NCBI GenBank assembly: GCA_902774395.1
Contig: CACYIK010000018.1
Location: 1-38,311, forward strand
From: an uncultured Bacteroidota bacterium
GTDB taxonomy: Bacteria > Bacteroidota > Bacteroidia > Bacteroidales > P3
Length of the DNA stretch: 38,311 nucleotides
Reading direction: 5' to 3'
In this document: one piece after another, positions 33,201 to 38,311 of the stretch
Layout of the letters: each line of letters opens with the position of its first letter
Numbering within the stretch: the first letter of the stretch is position 1
The notes under the pieces: generated by a model
What the model was told of the DNA's origin: nothing
The model's database searches: none
Seen by the model: only the letters and a program-made list of their open reading frames with translations
Made by a program: the position numbers and the translations under genes

Positions 33201-35973
33201 TCAGCGTCAGCTGGTAGGGACTGTTGGTGGTCAGGCTGTCGATGGTGGCTGGCGAGGTGTGGAAGGTGTCGACCACATGCGACAGGGAGCTCGAAAGCCT
33301 TGCTGTCATGCCGTCGATGCCGTCGCCGCTCCATTCGAAGGTCAGCGACGAGGTGTCGATGTGCGAGACCCTCACCCCGTTGGCGATGCAGTGGTGTACG
33401 CAGATGTCGTCGATGAAGAGGCGCGTCTCGTTGTTGTTGCCGCCCACCAGCATCAGGGCTATCTGCTCGTGCAGGGTGCCGAGGTCCACCTGGTGGTGGC
33501 GCCACACCTCGGTCTCGTTGAAGCGCAGGGTGTCGGTGGCGTGGAAGGAGGAGATGTCGGTGATGTCGTCGAGTCGTCCCACCAGGAGCATGGCTCCTTG
33601 GGGGTTCAGTGTGGCGTTGGTCCAGAAGAGCAGGGTGAGGTGCTCCGACGCGCTGGTGAAGTCGGGCAGCATGGCCACGGTATGCTTCGTGGCGGTGGCC
33701 GAGAAGCGCATCGACTTGGCGGGCGAGTGGTTGCGCTCGCTGCTCACCAGCGGGTACTCGCCATAGTCCGAGAGGCGGCGCCAGCTGGCGGGGAAGTCGT
33801 TGAGGTTGTTGAAGTCCTCGCAGATGGGAGGCTCCTGCGCCGCGGCTGCCGTCAGCAGGTGGAGGGTCTGCCAGTGACAGCTGGCGCCGTCGCTCAGGGG
33901 GCGCAGGTGCAGCGCATAGTGGGTGCCGGCCTCGAGGCCGGTGAGGGTCACGCTGTCGAGGGCGTGGAACGTCGTGCCGCTGCCCTCGGCGAAGTCGGCC
34001 GTCGACGACGCCACGGCCTTATATTCCAGCGCCACGCTGTCGCTGTGTACCAGCGACCAGGCCACATGCGCCGAGGTCTGGCGCAGGGTGTTCACCGTGG
34101 TCGTCGTCACGGCGTTGGCGTGGACTGCCAGCAGGTCGATATACCAGGTGTTGCTGCTGCGCAGCGTCAGCAGCTGTCCTTCGGGGGGTGCCACGGCAAC
34201 CATGTAGCGCTTCCAGGCTCCCGTCCCCGTGAGGGTGTCGGTGGGGGTGAAGGGGGCAAAAGGAGTGTGCGTCAGCCCCACCTCCAGACGGCCGCTGCCG
34301 TAGCCATAGAATTCCAGTATCAGGCTGTCGCCCGTGGCCATGGAGATGCGTGGCAGCGCCACCACCGTGCCCGCCGTCAGGCGCAGGGAGCGGCTGCCCT
34401 GGTAGGCGGTGCCGTGGCCGCCGGCAGTGCCGCTGCCGCAGACCCATCCTTGTGGGAGGCCTGTGCCGATGCCTTCAAACGACACGCAGTAGGGCACCTC
34501 GACCGCCTGCCCGAAGGGGAGGGCACCATGGCGGTCGTAGGAGCAGGGCACATCGCCGCAGGCGGGGGCGACGACGAGGTCGTATTCTATCGAGGGGGTG
34601 AGTCCTGTGAGGGTGAAGGGGTTGGCGGTGGCCGTCACCGTGGTGCCGCTGCCGGAGGCGAAGCCCCGCGGCCCGTACTCCACCGTCACGGCATTGGCCA
34701 GGGGCGTCAGGGTGTCCCATGCCACCGTCACCGAGCTGTCGGCGAGGTAGGAGAGCTGCACGCTGTCGATGAGGCAGCGCGCCACGCGCAGGTCGTCGAC
34801 AGTCACCGTGCCGTCGCCCAGCGCCAAGAGAGCCAGGTAGAGGCCGCTGCCGCTATAAGGGCTGAAGTCCACGACGTGGCGTTGCCAGCTGCTGCCGCAG
34901 ACGAGGGTGTCCAGGGGAACGAAACTTTCGGCTTCGAGGGCGTAGTCCATGACGCCTGCCACGAGGCGGCAGCCCGCCGTGCCCTGCAGGCGCAGGGCCA
35001 TGGTCACGTCGCTGGCGGCGACGCCATGCAGCGGCGGCAACACCGCCAAGCAGCTGTCGCCGGCAGCGGGATGCAGCGTCAGCTTGCCGCCACCCACGGT
35101 GGGGACAGAGGCCAGGGGCGTCTGCCAGCCCGCGGGGAGGGCGCTGCCCGCGAAGGGCTCATAGAGCGAGGGGACGAGCTCCGTGGCGTCGAGGGTGGTG
35201 ACGCTCACCTCCTGCATGACGCTGTCGGTGCAGCCCACGCTGACGGTGTAGTGCGTCAGGGGCTGTAGGCCCGTGAGCGTCAGGGGCGACGTCACGTTGT
35301 CCAAACGCTGCCCGTTGTATTCCAGTGCGATGGCGCCGGAGCCATAGCGCTCCCACGTCACCGTCATCGAGTGACTCGTCAGGTGGCTCACCTCCGGCAC
35401 CGTGGTGCCGCAGCTGCCTATGCGCAGGTCGTCGATGAAGCACTCGCAGACCTCCACTTGCAGCGACCGCTGCAGGCGGAAAGCCAGGCGTGTGCCGGCG
35501 CTGCCGTCGGCAGGCAGCGCCACCACCATCTCCTGCCACTGGCCCGGACGGGCGGCATGCAGGGTGTCCAGCGGCACGAAATGGCGCGTGTAGCGGTTGG
35601 TATCGTCACACATGCCCACCTCCACGCGCGTAGCCGTCGAGGTGGAGAAAAAGCGGAACTTCAGGTATACCTCGTTCGTCGACTCCAGCGCCAGCTCGGG
35701 CGAGATGGCCATGCTATAGTGTCCCTGCAGCGTGCCGGAGTAGAGGTAGAGCGAGCGGGAGCCGTTGAAGTGGCGCGAGGCATCGAGGTGGGGCATAGCC
35801 CCCATGTCGTAGTTGCCTGTCGAGCACCAGCAGGGCGGCATGGCCGCCGTGCCGTAGCTGTCGAAGCCCTCGGCCAGCGGCAGCCCCAGCGCCGTGCAAG
35901 GCGCCGGCTGCGCCGCAGCCCCCACGGCCACGGCCAGCAACAGACAAGTTATTATATAACGCACGATGCGCAT
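27199..35973 (-). CDS. Giant secreted multi-domain protein with type B (gliding-motility-type) T9SS signal
   Basis: A 2924-aa exported protein, probably a surface or extracellular adhesin-like product. After a signal peptide (cut near GAAAQ) come nine jelly-roll domains beginning near residues 29, 268, 491, 714, 964, 1196, 1418, 1598 and 1801, usually opening PYCxxFxx...PxGW. They alternate with about nine fibronectin III-like modules. From about 2009 the layout changes to a large unassigned domain (EGCIDYTDLYAPYVSCKYG). About four 70-residue repeats with GCDS[VL]xxLxL follow (about 2444-2670), then a PKD-like region. The last 85 residues (NTFLPDADENNIF, RFGTLVYRS, GWNGISINGDRCPMGAYVWIL) are a CHU_C/type B T9SS domain. 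The ATG lies in a 16-bp hairpin. Confidence 0.9.
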   Translation of the reverse strand: MRIVRYIITCLLLAVAVGAAAQPAPCTALGLPLAEGFDSYGTAAMPPCWCSTGNYDMGAMPHLDASRHFNGSRSLYLYSGTLQGHYSMAISPELALESTNEVYLKFRFFSTSTATRVEVGMCDDTNRYTRHFVPLDTLHAARPGQWQEMVVALPADGSAGTRLAFRLQRSLQVEVCECFIDDLRIGSCGTTVPEVSHLTSHSMTVTWERYGSGAIALEYNGQRLDNVTSPLTLTGLQPLTHYTVSVGCTDSVMQEVSVTTLDATELVPSLYEPFAGSALPAGWQTPLASVPTVGGGKLTLHPAAGDSCLAVLPPLHGVAASDVTMALRLQGTAGCRLVAGVMDYALEAESFVPLDTLVCGSSWQRHVVDFSPYSGSGLYLALLALGDGTVTVDDLRVARCLIDSVQLSYLADSSVTVAWDTLTPLANAVTVEYGPRGFASGSGTTVTATANPFTLTGLTPSIEYDLVVAPACGDVPCSYDRHGALPFGQAVEVPYCVSFEGIGTGLPQGWVCGSGTAGGHGTAYQGSRSLRLTAGTVVALPRISMATGDSLILEFYGYGSGRLEVGLTHTPFAPFTPTDTLTGTGAWKRYMVAVAPPEGQLLTLRSSNTWYIDLLAVHANAVTTTTVNTLRQTSAHVAWSLVHSDSVALEYKAVASSTADFAEGSGTTFHALDSVTLTGLEAGTHYALHLRPLSDGASCHWQTLHLLTAAAAQEPPICEDFNNLNDFPASWRRLSDYGEYPLVSSERNHSPAKSMRFSATATKHTVAMLPDFTSASEHLTLLFWTNATLNPQGAMLLVGRLDDITDISSFHATDTLRFNETEVWRHHQVDLGTLHEQIALMLVGGNNNETRLFIDDICVHHCIANGVRVSHIDTSSLTFEWSGDGIDGMTARLSSSLSHVVDTFHTSPATIDSLTTNSPYQLTLKSLCDCGSRGAVLSPGSGTSGRAYNDTVYSTNFNSRPSTTSVPYCQDFESHTSGTFPSNWRRLNGLAKVSDRNYHNGGHSLLIPNGTTVVMPPIGDISSLVATLYLFATDDAALADGALLLGILENPDSANSLTVVDTLHLARAGEWQRLWSDLSAYSGSGRTAALRLEAADSCTVYLDDLSLSSCGFGALVLRGGDTVEWEPLHSPTQVALEYGPQGFTPGDGQRDTVTASPYVLANAVAGTNYDIYLKAFCGERWSCTPLRLSSSNATVIPYCEDFASAPPMSLPTGWTMGRTYSGSPAIDNGHLLLKGHSGATHRSIAVLPPLDGDGLLQLSMSLRGGTNGRLALGHIASNADPNTFVALDTAMGGDDTLWHRYRSTLTLPAGRRLAIACFSIGQEATMEVDTLAVTRALSPHISVSSARTLVLDNNGDSYIEYGPAGFVQGTGTLRHLDSIHYELGGLQPEETYWLYSREDALSATCLPPDQVTMPAEAPLPYCLGDTLFQRLQLPELNIDSVSRLHLYVTLEDGGTVVAGVMETDGGWDHFTGVDTLTAPAGTRRQLHLTLSDYTGHGRFVGLMSTGGAVRATAIAATDSPWVTARLNDDNSVTLSGHGKALYGLTGFTPEQGTLVTIDGSLTLSTLEDTTVYDFYPLAGDSLLPCLAPQQWHTSTAVAMPYCVTFAEGLPLGWTVEGDALDSMARVENSALVLNALPGENVLRLPQMAAGTLVADMEVMLSGASATLTFCGDTVPAGTGSWQRMRMQTTHEGRPSFVLSGSGTARVRSLQLNRCALPGSIAVGQPGGGTTVLEWDATEVSGPFFFEYHLANVDASVIVRATEPPLTLQLLSDTTYQIVAKCDSLAVACQTPTTFKTLAEPQELPYCVSFDTTLPEAWHSLALPTGETLLVLPQFTVDSLLRLNLMLTARLSGGSEVTLGVMSDAGDISSFDSLTALHYNGSALTTRFYTLSNYFGHGHFLALRFRGSLEVSHLSVSDCAAFDFRLEEEENDHVTIGWEQQGTPTVTVEYGPMGFTPGTGRVVTAHQPPLRIDSLEGLTNHAFYVSGSCDNTPCRPAIKDTFMTFTPQGGEGCIDYTDLYAPYVSCKYGTYSNPSENTGVVDLGFLNAASRHTIHFDTTERDARTGGLLRTVPEGKMASVRLGNWLTGNNGQPQAENITYGMTVDTTIFNLLVLRYAAVLQDPEHSPDLQPRFRLQILNSAGDLIDSCGLADFIANPSLIGSTDEGGWNQAANEVLWKDWTTVGIDLTAYSGQTIFIRLTTNDCGEGSHYGYAYFTLECATKRMQTEGCSYVPDNRFTVPSGFRYRWYSNHDTTTFSTASSIWVASDNSTTYYCQLSFIDKPSCNFTMSAFAGARFPLAIIDTLVTVANCEFDLVMTDRSTISSDGVTPVGTGEGCESRLWLLPDGSTSTASAVTMHLTDTADIDITLIAGIADDQCIDTLQRTIRVRRLYPDATIEAPSQRCDNDAPDGLYVRHATSYHWSGGGTGPRQVAPTRDTTVTCYTVDTNGCLDTLRHTLLVFPTYDLHYSDSVCNTDSSYRWIDTTIVIDQSDGIIGRMRHLTTGEGCDSLMTLRLQLMPSYYLHHYDTLCHDSQLPFFDTVLTTTGDYLHVDSTAFGCDSMVTMHLEIVPRVFRDDERVVCDSLVWIDGHTYRTDTAGAVDTLSTPRGCDSVVTLLLTVHYSTLEVEVDTFCQGSQYPWRSHLITEGGRHADTLRTIENCDSVLAIDLTRLDLPTLSISSDYDCQTLDYEIRAHSDVPYLLWSSCPVDSTLQEHAHDSILVVHPDSTIRYILYADYAEEPHCPARDSVTIKPATLPKAKLRVSPLALVAPANEFDAMDVGRDFLERAWYLNGELQDEDGRYLHVVMPEGIDTMCVMLLVTDGHCEDSASVCVPRLYNVVDAPNTFLPDADENNIFRIVGKGILEAEISIYNRFGTLVYRSTDINEGWNGISINGDRCPMGAYVWILRYTASTGGRHEERGTVLLVR

Positions 35974-36000
35974 TACAATGAAAAGTAACGCGCATCGTGC
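35961..36000 (-). promoter_or_regulatory. Start-codon-sequestering hairpin of the second giant gene
   Basis: Arms 35961-35976 and 35985-36000 pair over 16 bp (15 Watson-Crick plus one G-U in the minus-strand RNA) around an 8-base loop. The core is GCACGATGCGC against GCGCATCGTGC. The ATG (35971-35973) and the next three codons lie in the 3' arm, so translation should need the stem opened. Confidence 0.75.
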
Positions 36001-36017
36001 AATTTTATTGTGTATCT

Positions 36018-36202
36018 CCTAGCTTTTCCTAGGAAAGCCTAGAAATGCCTAGGAATGCCTAGGAATGCCTAGGTCCACCTAGGAGAGCCTAGAATCTCCT
36101 AGCCTTTCCTAGGTTCTCCTAGAAGCTCCTAGGTTATCCTAGGAAAGCCTAGGAGAGCCTAGGAATGCCTAGGAATGCCTAGTTTCACCTAGTTTCTCCT
36201 AG
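36018..36202. repeat. Decamer array: 19 CCTAG motifs at exact 10-bp spacing
   Basis: CCTAG occurs at 36018, 36028 and so on to 36198, never out of phase. The five bases between copies vary (GAATG four times, GAAAG and GAGAG twice each, plus ten seen once). Many copies read CCTAGG, a palindrome. The array lies between the tryptophanase stop and the second giant gene, 18 bp upstream of its start-codon hairpin. Confidence 0.97.
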
Positions 36203-36208
36203 CTTAAA

Positions 36209-36243
36209 AGTTTTCATTTTTCATTTTTCAACTTTCATTTTTC
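36209..36243. repeat. Five heptamers (ATTTTTC type) next to the tryptophanase stop
   Basis: AGTTTTC, ATTTTTC twice, AACTTTC and ATTTTTC run in phase and end 3 bp from the tryptophanase stop codon. They adjoin the decamer array but have a different unit length. Confidence 0.85.
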
Positions 36244-36246
36244 ACT

Positions 36247-37623
36247 TTAGCCCAGTCTCTTGAACTGGCAAGTGAAGTGGCGCATCAGCTCGGCCTCCCA
36301 GGTGATCTCCAGACCGCGTTTGATGGTGTCGCGGCGGTCGTAGACATTCTTCAGGGCGGCGGCGATGACGTCCATGTGGTTGTTGGTGTAGACGCGGCGC
36401 GGGATGCAGAGGCGCACGAAGTCGTTGCCACCGAAGCGGTTCTCGCGGGTCACGGGGTCGCGGTCGGCCAGCACGTAGCCAATCTCGCAGGCGCGGATAC
36501 CGGCCTCGAGGTAGAGCTCGCAGGTCAGCGTCTGGGCGGGGAACTCCTCCTTCGGGATGTTGGTGAGCACCTTGTCGGCGTCGACGAAGATGGCGTGGCC
36601 ACCGGCGGGACGCTGGTAGGGGATGCCGTACTCGTCGAGTTTCTGGGCCAGGTAGTGGACCTGTTTGATGCGGGTCTCAACCATCTCGAACTCAAGGTTC
36701 TCCTTCAGACCCACGGCCAAGGCGTCCATATCGCGGCCGTTCATACCGCCATAGGTCAGGAAGCCCTCGAAGGGGATGCAGAACATCTTGGCACCTTCGT
36801 ACCAGTCCTGCTTGTTGGTGGCGATGAAGCCGCCCATGTTCACCAGACCGTCCTTCTTGGCGCTCATGGTCATGCTGTCGGCATAGCCGAACATCTCCTT
36901 GCAGATCTCGGCGAGGGTCTTGTTCTCGTAGCCTTTCTCGCGGGTCTTGATGAAGTAGGCGTTCTCGATGAAGCGGGCGCTGTCGATGTTCACGGGCACA
37001 CCGTACTTGTGGCAGAGTTCGCAGGTCTCGCGGATGTTCTGCATCGAAACGGGCTGGCCGCCGACGGTGTTGTTGGTCACGGTGAGCACCATGAAGGGCA
37101 CATTGCCCTGGTTCTCTTTCAGTATCTTCTCAAGCTTCTCCAGGTCGACGTTGCCTTTGAAGGGCACCTCAAGCTGGGTGTCGTAGGCCTCCTTGACGGT
37201 GACGTCGATGGCGAAAGCCTTGCGGCTCTCGATGTGACCCTTGGTGGTGTCGAAATGGGCGTTGCCGGGGATGATCATGCCGGGCTTCACCAGGTAGCTG
37301 AACAGCACGTTCTCGGCGGCGCGGCCCTGGTGGGTGGGGATGACGTAGTTGAAACCGGTGATCTCGGTGATGGTGTCCTTCATGTGGAAGAAGGAGCGGG
37401 CACCGCCGTAGCTCTCGTCGCCCATCATCATGGCGGCCCACTGGCGGTCGCTCATGGCGCCGGTGCCGGAGTCGGTCAGGAGGTCGATGTAGACGTAGTC
37501 GCTCTTCAGCATGAACACATTCTGGTGGGCCTCGTTGAGCCACTTCTCACGCTGCTCGCGAGTGCTTTTCTTGATGGGTTCTACCATCTTGATTTTCCAA
37601 GCTTCTGCAAAGGGAAGTTCCAT
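36247..37623 (-). CDS. tnaA: Tryptophanase
   Basis: A 458-aa PLP beta-eliminating lyase that splits tryptophan into indole, pyruvate and ammonia. The family pattern is complete: YIDLLTDSGTGAMSDRQWAAMM, IPTHQGRAAENVL, GGQPVSMQNIRE, the PLP lysine in MTMSAKKDGLVNMGG, YGGMNGRDMDALAVGL and IPRRVYTNNHMDV. Tyrosine phenol-lyase is the close alternative. Here DSARFIENAYF (not DATRCVENAYF) and the CEIG segment, with Ile where the phenol-lyase has its key Arg, favour tryptophanase. The start MELPFAEAWKIKMVEP fits Bacteroidales homologues. It has a long 5' leader with a small ORF and a hairpin. Confidence 0.95.
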   Translation of the reverse strand: MELPFAEAWKIKMVEPIKKSTREQREKWLNEAHQNVFMLKSDYVYIDLLTDSGTGAMSDRQWAAMMMGDESYGGARSFFHMKDTITEITGFNYVIPTHQGRAAENVLFSYLVKPGMIIPGNAHFDTTKGHIESRKAFAIDVTVKEAYDTQLEVPFKGNVDLEKLEKILKENQGNVPFMVLTVTNNTVGGQPVSMQNIRETCELCHKYGVPVNIDSARFIENAYFIKTREKGYENKTLAEICKEMFGYADSMTMSAKKDGLVNMGGFIATNKQDWYEGAKMFCIPFEGFLTYGGMNGRDMDALAVGLKENLEFEMVETRIKQVHYLAQKLDEYGIPYQRPAGGHAIFVDADKVLTNIPKEEFPAQTLTCELYLEAGIRACEIGYVLADRDPVTRENRFGGNDFVRLCIPRRVYTNNHMDVIAAALKNVYDRRDTIKRGLEITWEAELMRHFTCQFKRLG

Positions 37624-37727
37624 AATTTTATATTTTTTAATTGTTAATATGTTAAAAATTCATAAATATGCAAAAGAGAAGCCATTTTTGGCCTTTTTTT
37701 CGAATCAAGAAAGAGAATTTACATCGA

Positions 37728-37755
37728 AATTCTTAATTCTTAATTCTTAATTTTT
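37728..37755. repeat. Four heptamers (AATTCTT type) in the tnaA leader
   Basis: AATTCTT three times and AATTTTT once, in phase, within the likely 5' untranslated region of tryptophanase. Confidence 0.8.
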
Positions 37756-37831
37756 AATTAAAACAAACGTCTCTCTTCTTGATATTTAAGAAGAGCTTAT
37801 GGAGAGTCATATGAGGATTGTATGCGGTCAT
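37754..37831 (-). CDS. Possible tnaA leader peptide ORF
   Basis: A 25-codon frame begins with ATG about 5 bp after the expected transcription start of tnaA and reads MTAYNPHMTLHKLFLNIKKR, then five more residues. Its second half overlaps an 8-bp hairpin (37773-37780 with 37788-37795), which on the minus strand is followed by a T-rich tract. Position and layout recall leader-peptide attenuation as in E. coli tnaC, but there is no Trp codon and no sequence similarity. It may be chance. Confidence 0.25.
   Translation of the reverse strand: MTAYNPHMTLHKLFLNIKKRDVCFN
37773..37795 (-). promoter_or_regulatory. Attenuator-like hairpin in the tnaA leader
   Basis: CTCTTCTT and AAGAAGAG pair perfectly around a 7-base loop. 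In the minus-strand RNA the stem is followed by a T-rich stretch (GTTTGTTTTAATT), as in a weak terminator, about 150 bp before the tnaA start. Confidence 0.4.
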
Positions 37832-37841
37832 ATCACGGCTG

Positions 37842-37849
37842 CAAATATA
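37842..37849 (-). promoter_or_regulatory. Bacteroidota -7 box (TATATTTG) for tnaA
   Basis: On the minus strand TATATTTG fits TAnnTTTG exactly and is the same box as at recA. It implies a leader of about 210 bases. The -33 element is weak: a TTGA 16 bp upstream. Confidence 0.6.
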
Positions 37850-38157
37850 CAATTTTTTTTTAATCTCAATCTTTTTAAAGACAACACAGAGATATTTTTT
37901 AAGACAACATAGGCTCTTCTTTTTAAAAGACAACAAAGACAACAAAAACAACATGTTCTACAGATTTGATCTCCGGCAGATTTAAAAGATTTTTGCTACC
38001 GGCTACCTGATCTTTCTTTTTCTCCTGCTTGCTGCGCTTCGCGAGATCTTGTTGATCTTGTAGATTTTCCGCTTGCGCGGCTACCGGCTATCTGCTACTC
38101 GCTACATGCTCTTTTTCTCAATCAAAACTAAAAAAACTATCAAAATTTTTCTCCTTC

Positions 38158-38206
38158 AATTCCTAATTCATAAATCCTAATTCATCACTCATCATTCATC
38201 ACTCAT
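38158..38206. repeat. Seven in-phase heptamers (AATTCAT/CACTCAT type)
   Basis: AATTCCT, AATTCAT, AAATCCT, AATTCAT, CACTCAT, CATTCAT and CACTCAT follow without a phase change, drifting from one unit family to another along the array. Confidence 0.85.
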
Positions 38207-38311
38207 CACTTTTTTTTCTCCTGCTCGGCCTCCGGCCTCACGAAATCTATAAATCTAGTAAATTATTCGCTTCGCGGATTACCTCTCAACTCATAAATAA
38301 TAAATCATAAT

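Larger units (their letters stand above)
37832..38311. other. Gene-free AT-rich end of the window
   Basis: No convincing gene is seen. Besides the tnaA promoter there are nonamers AGACAACAA (two, about 37927-37944), heptamers of CGGCTAC/CTGCTAC type near 38077-38104, the array at 38158-38206, and GC-rich islands (GCTTCGCG, CCGCTTGCGCGG). The stretch looks like concatenated repeat elements. A gene may start beyond the right edge. Confidence 0.5.

Noticed and set aside
32965..35268. 767-aa plus-strand open frame inside the second giant gene
   Set aside because: Antisense shadow produced by high GC and codon bias; the translation has no recognisable domain.
35961..36000. Invertible promoter bounded by inverted repeats
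   Set aside because: The arms enclose only 8 bases, too short for site-specific inversion, and one arm contains the start codon.
36018..36202. CRISPR array
   Set aside because: The conserved part is only 5 bp and the variable part 5 bp, far too short for repeats and spacers, and no cas gene is present.
36247..37623. Tyrosine phenol-lyase
   Set aside because: Key positions follow tryptophanase: DSARF rather than DATRC, and Ile in place of the phenol-lyase-specific Arg in the CEIG segment.
37754..37954. 66-aa ORF upstream of tryptophanase as a full gene
   Set aside because: Its first part lies upstream of the likely transcription start and is AT-rich repeat sequence; only the last 25 codons could be a leader peptide.

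Overview
The window is a chromosomal piece of an anaerobic Bacteroidales-type bacterium (phylum Bacteroidota). This rests on gene content: a DUF5606 protein, a FISUMP-type lipoprotein, type IX secretion (T9SS) C-terminal signals of both type A and type B, a Bacteroidales-type tryptophanase, and several -7 boxes of the Bacteroidota form TAnnTTTG. No rRNA, tRNA, CRISPR array, prophage or insertion sequence was recognised.

Layout. Positions 1-1849 hold a BadF/GlcNAc-kinase-like ATPase (+) and a FISUMP lipoprotein (-). Positions 2139-5973 hold a DUF5606 gene, metG and a secreted Ser/Arg-rich protein, all +. Positions 6285-8866 (-) hold a class I aminotransferase, a GtrA-like membrane protein and an unknown secreted protein. 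Positions 9008-10707 (+) hold a CoA-transferase subunit A, a four-helix-bundle protein and a 3-aminobutyryl-CoA ammonia-lyase-like hotdog enzyme with a histone-H1-like tail. Positions 10782-17555 (-) are one giant secreted protein of 2257 aa with a type A T9SS signal. Positions 17660-25273 (-) are a housekeeping run transcribed as pgm, recR, a GH3 lipoprotein, recA, relA/spoT and mazG. Positions 25443-27132 (+) hold a small lipoprotein, xerC/D and hpf. Positions 27199-35973 (-) are a second giant secreted protein of 2924 aa with a type B T9SS signal. Positions 36247-37623 (-) are tryptophanase. Positions 37832-38311 contain no gene apart from a promoter and short repeats.

Metabolically, tryptophanase, the ammonia-lyase/CoA-transferase pair (the end of lysine fermentation) and the aminotransferase suggest an amino-acid fermenter. 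The two giant proteins are probably surface or secreted adhesin-like products.

The most unusual structure is a layer of short, perfectly phased sequence arrays. Almost every same-strand gap is filled by a different array with its own unit length: 7, 8, 9, 10, 11 or 33 bp. They often start at one gene's stop codon and end at the next gene's start. Similar arrays also sit inside genes in frame (kinase, mazG twice, GH3 lipoprotein, T9SS tail). The clearest is a decamer array of 19 CCTAG motifs, each exactly 10 bp apart, upstream of the second giant gene. The start codon of that gene is itself buried in a 16-bp hairpin.
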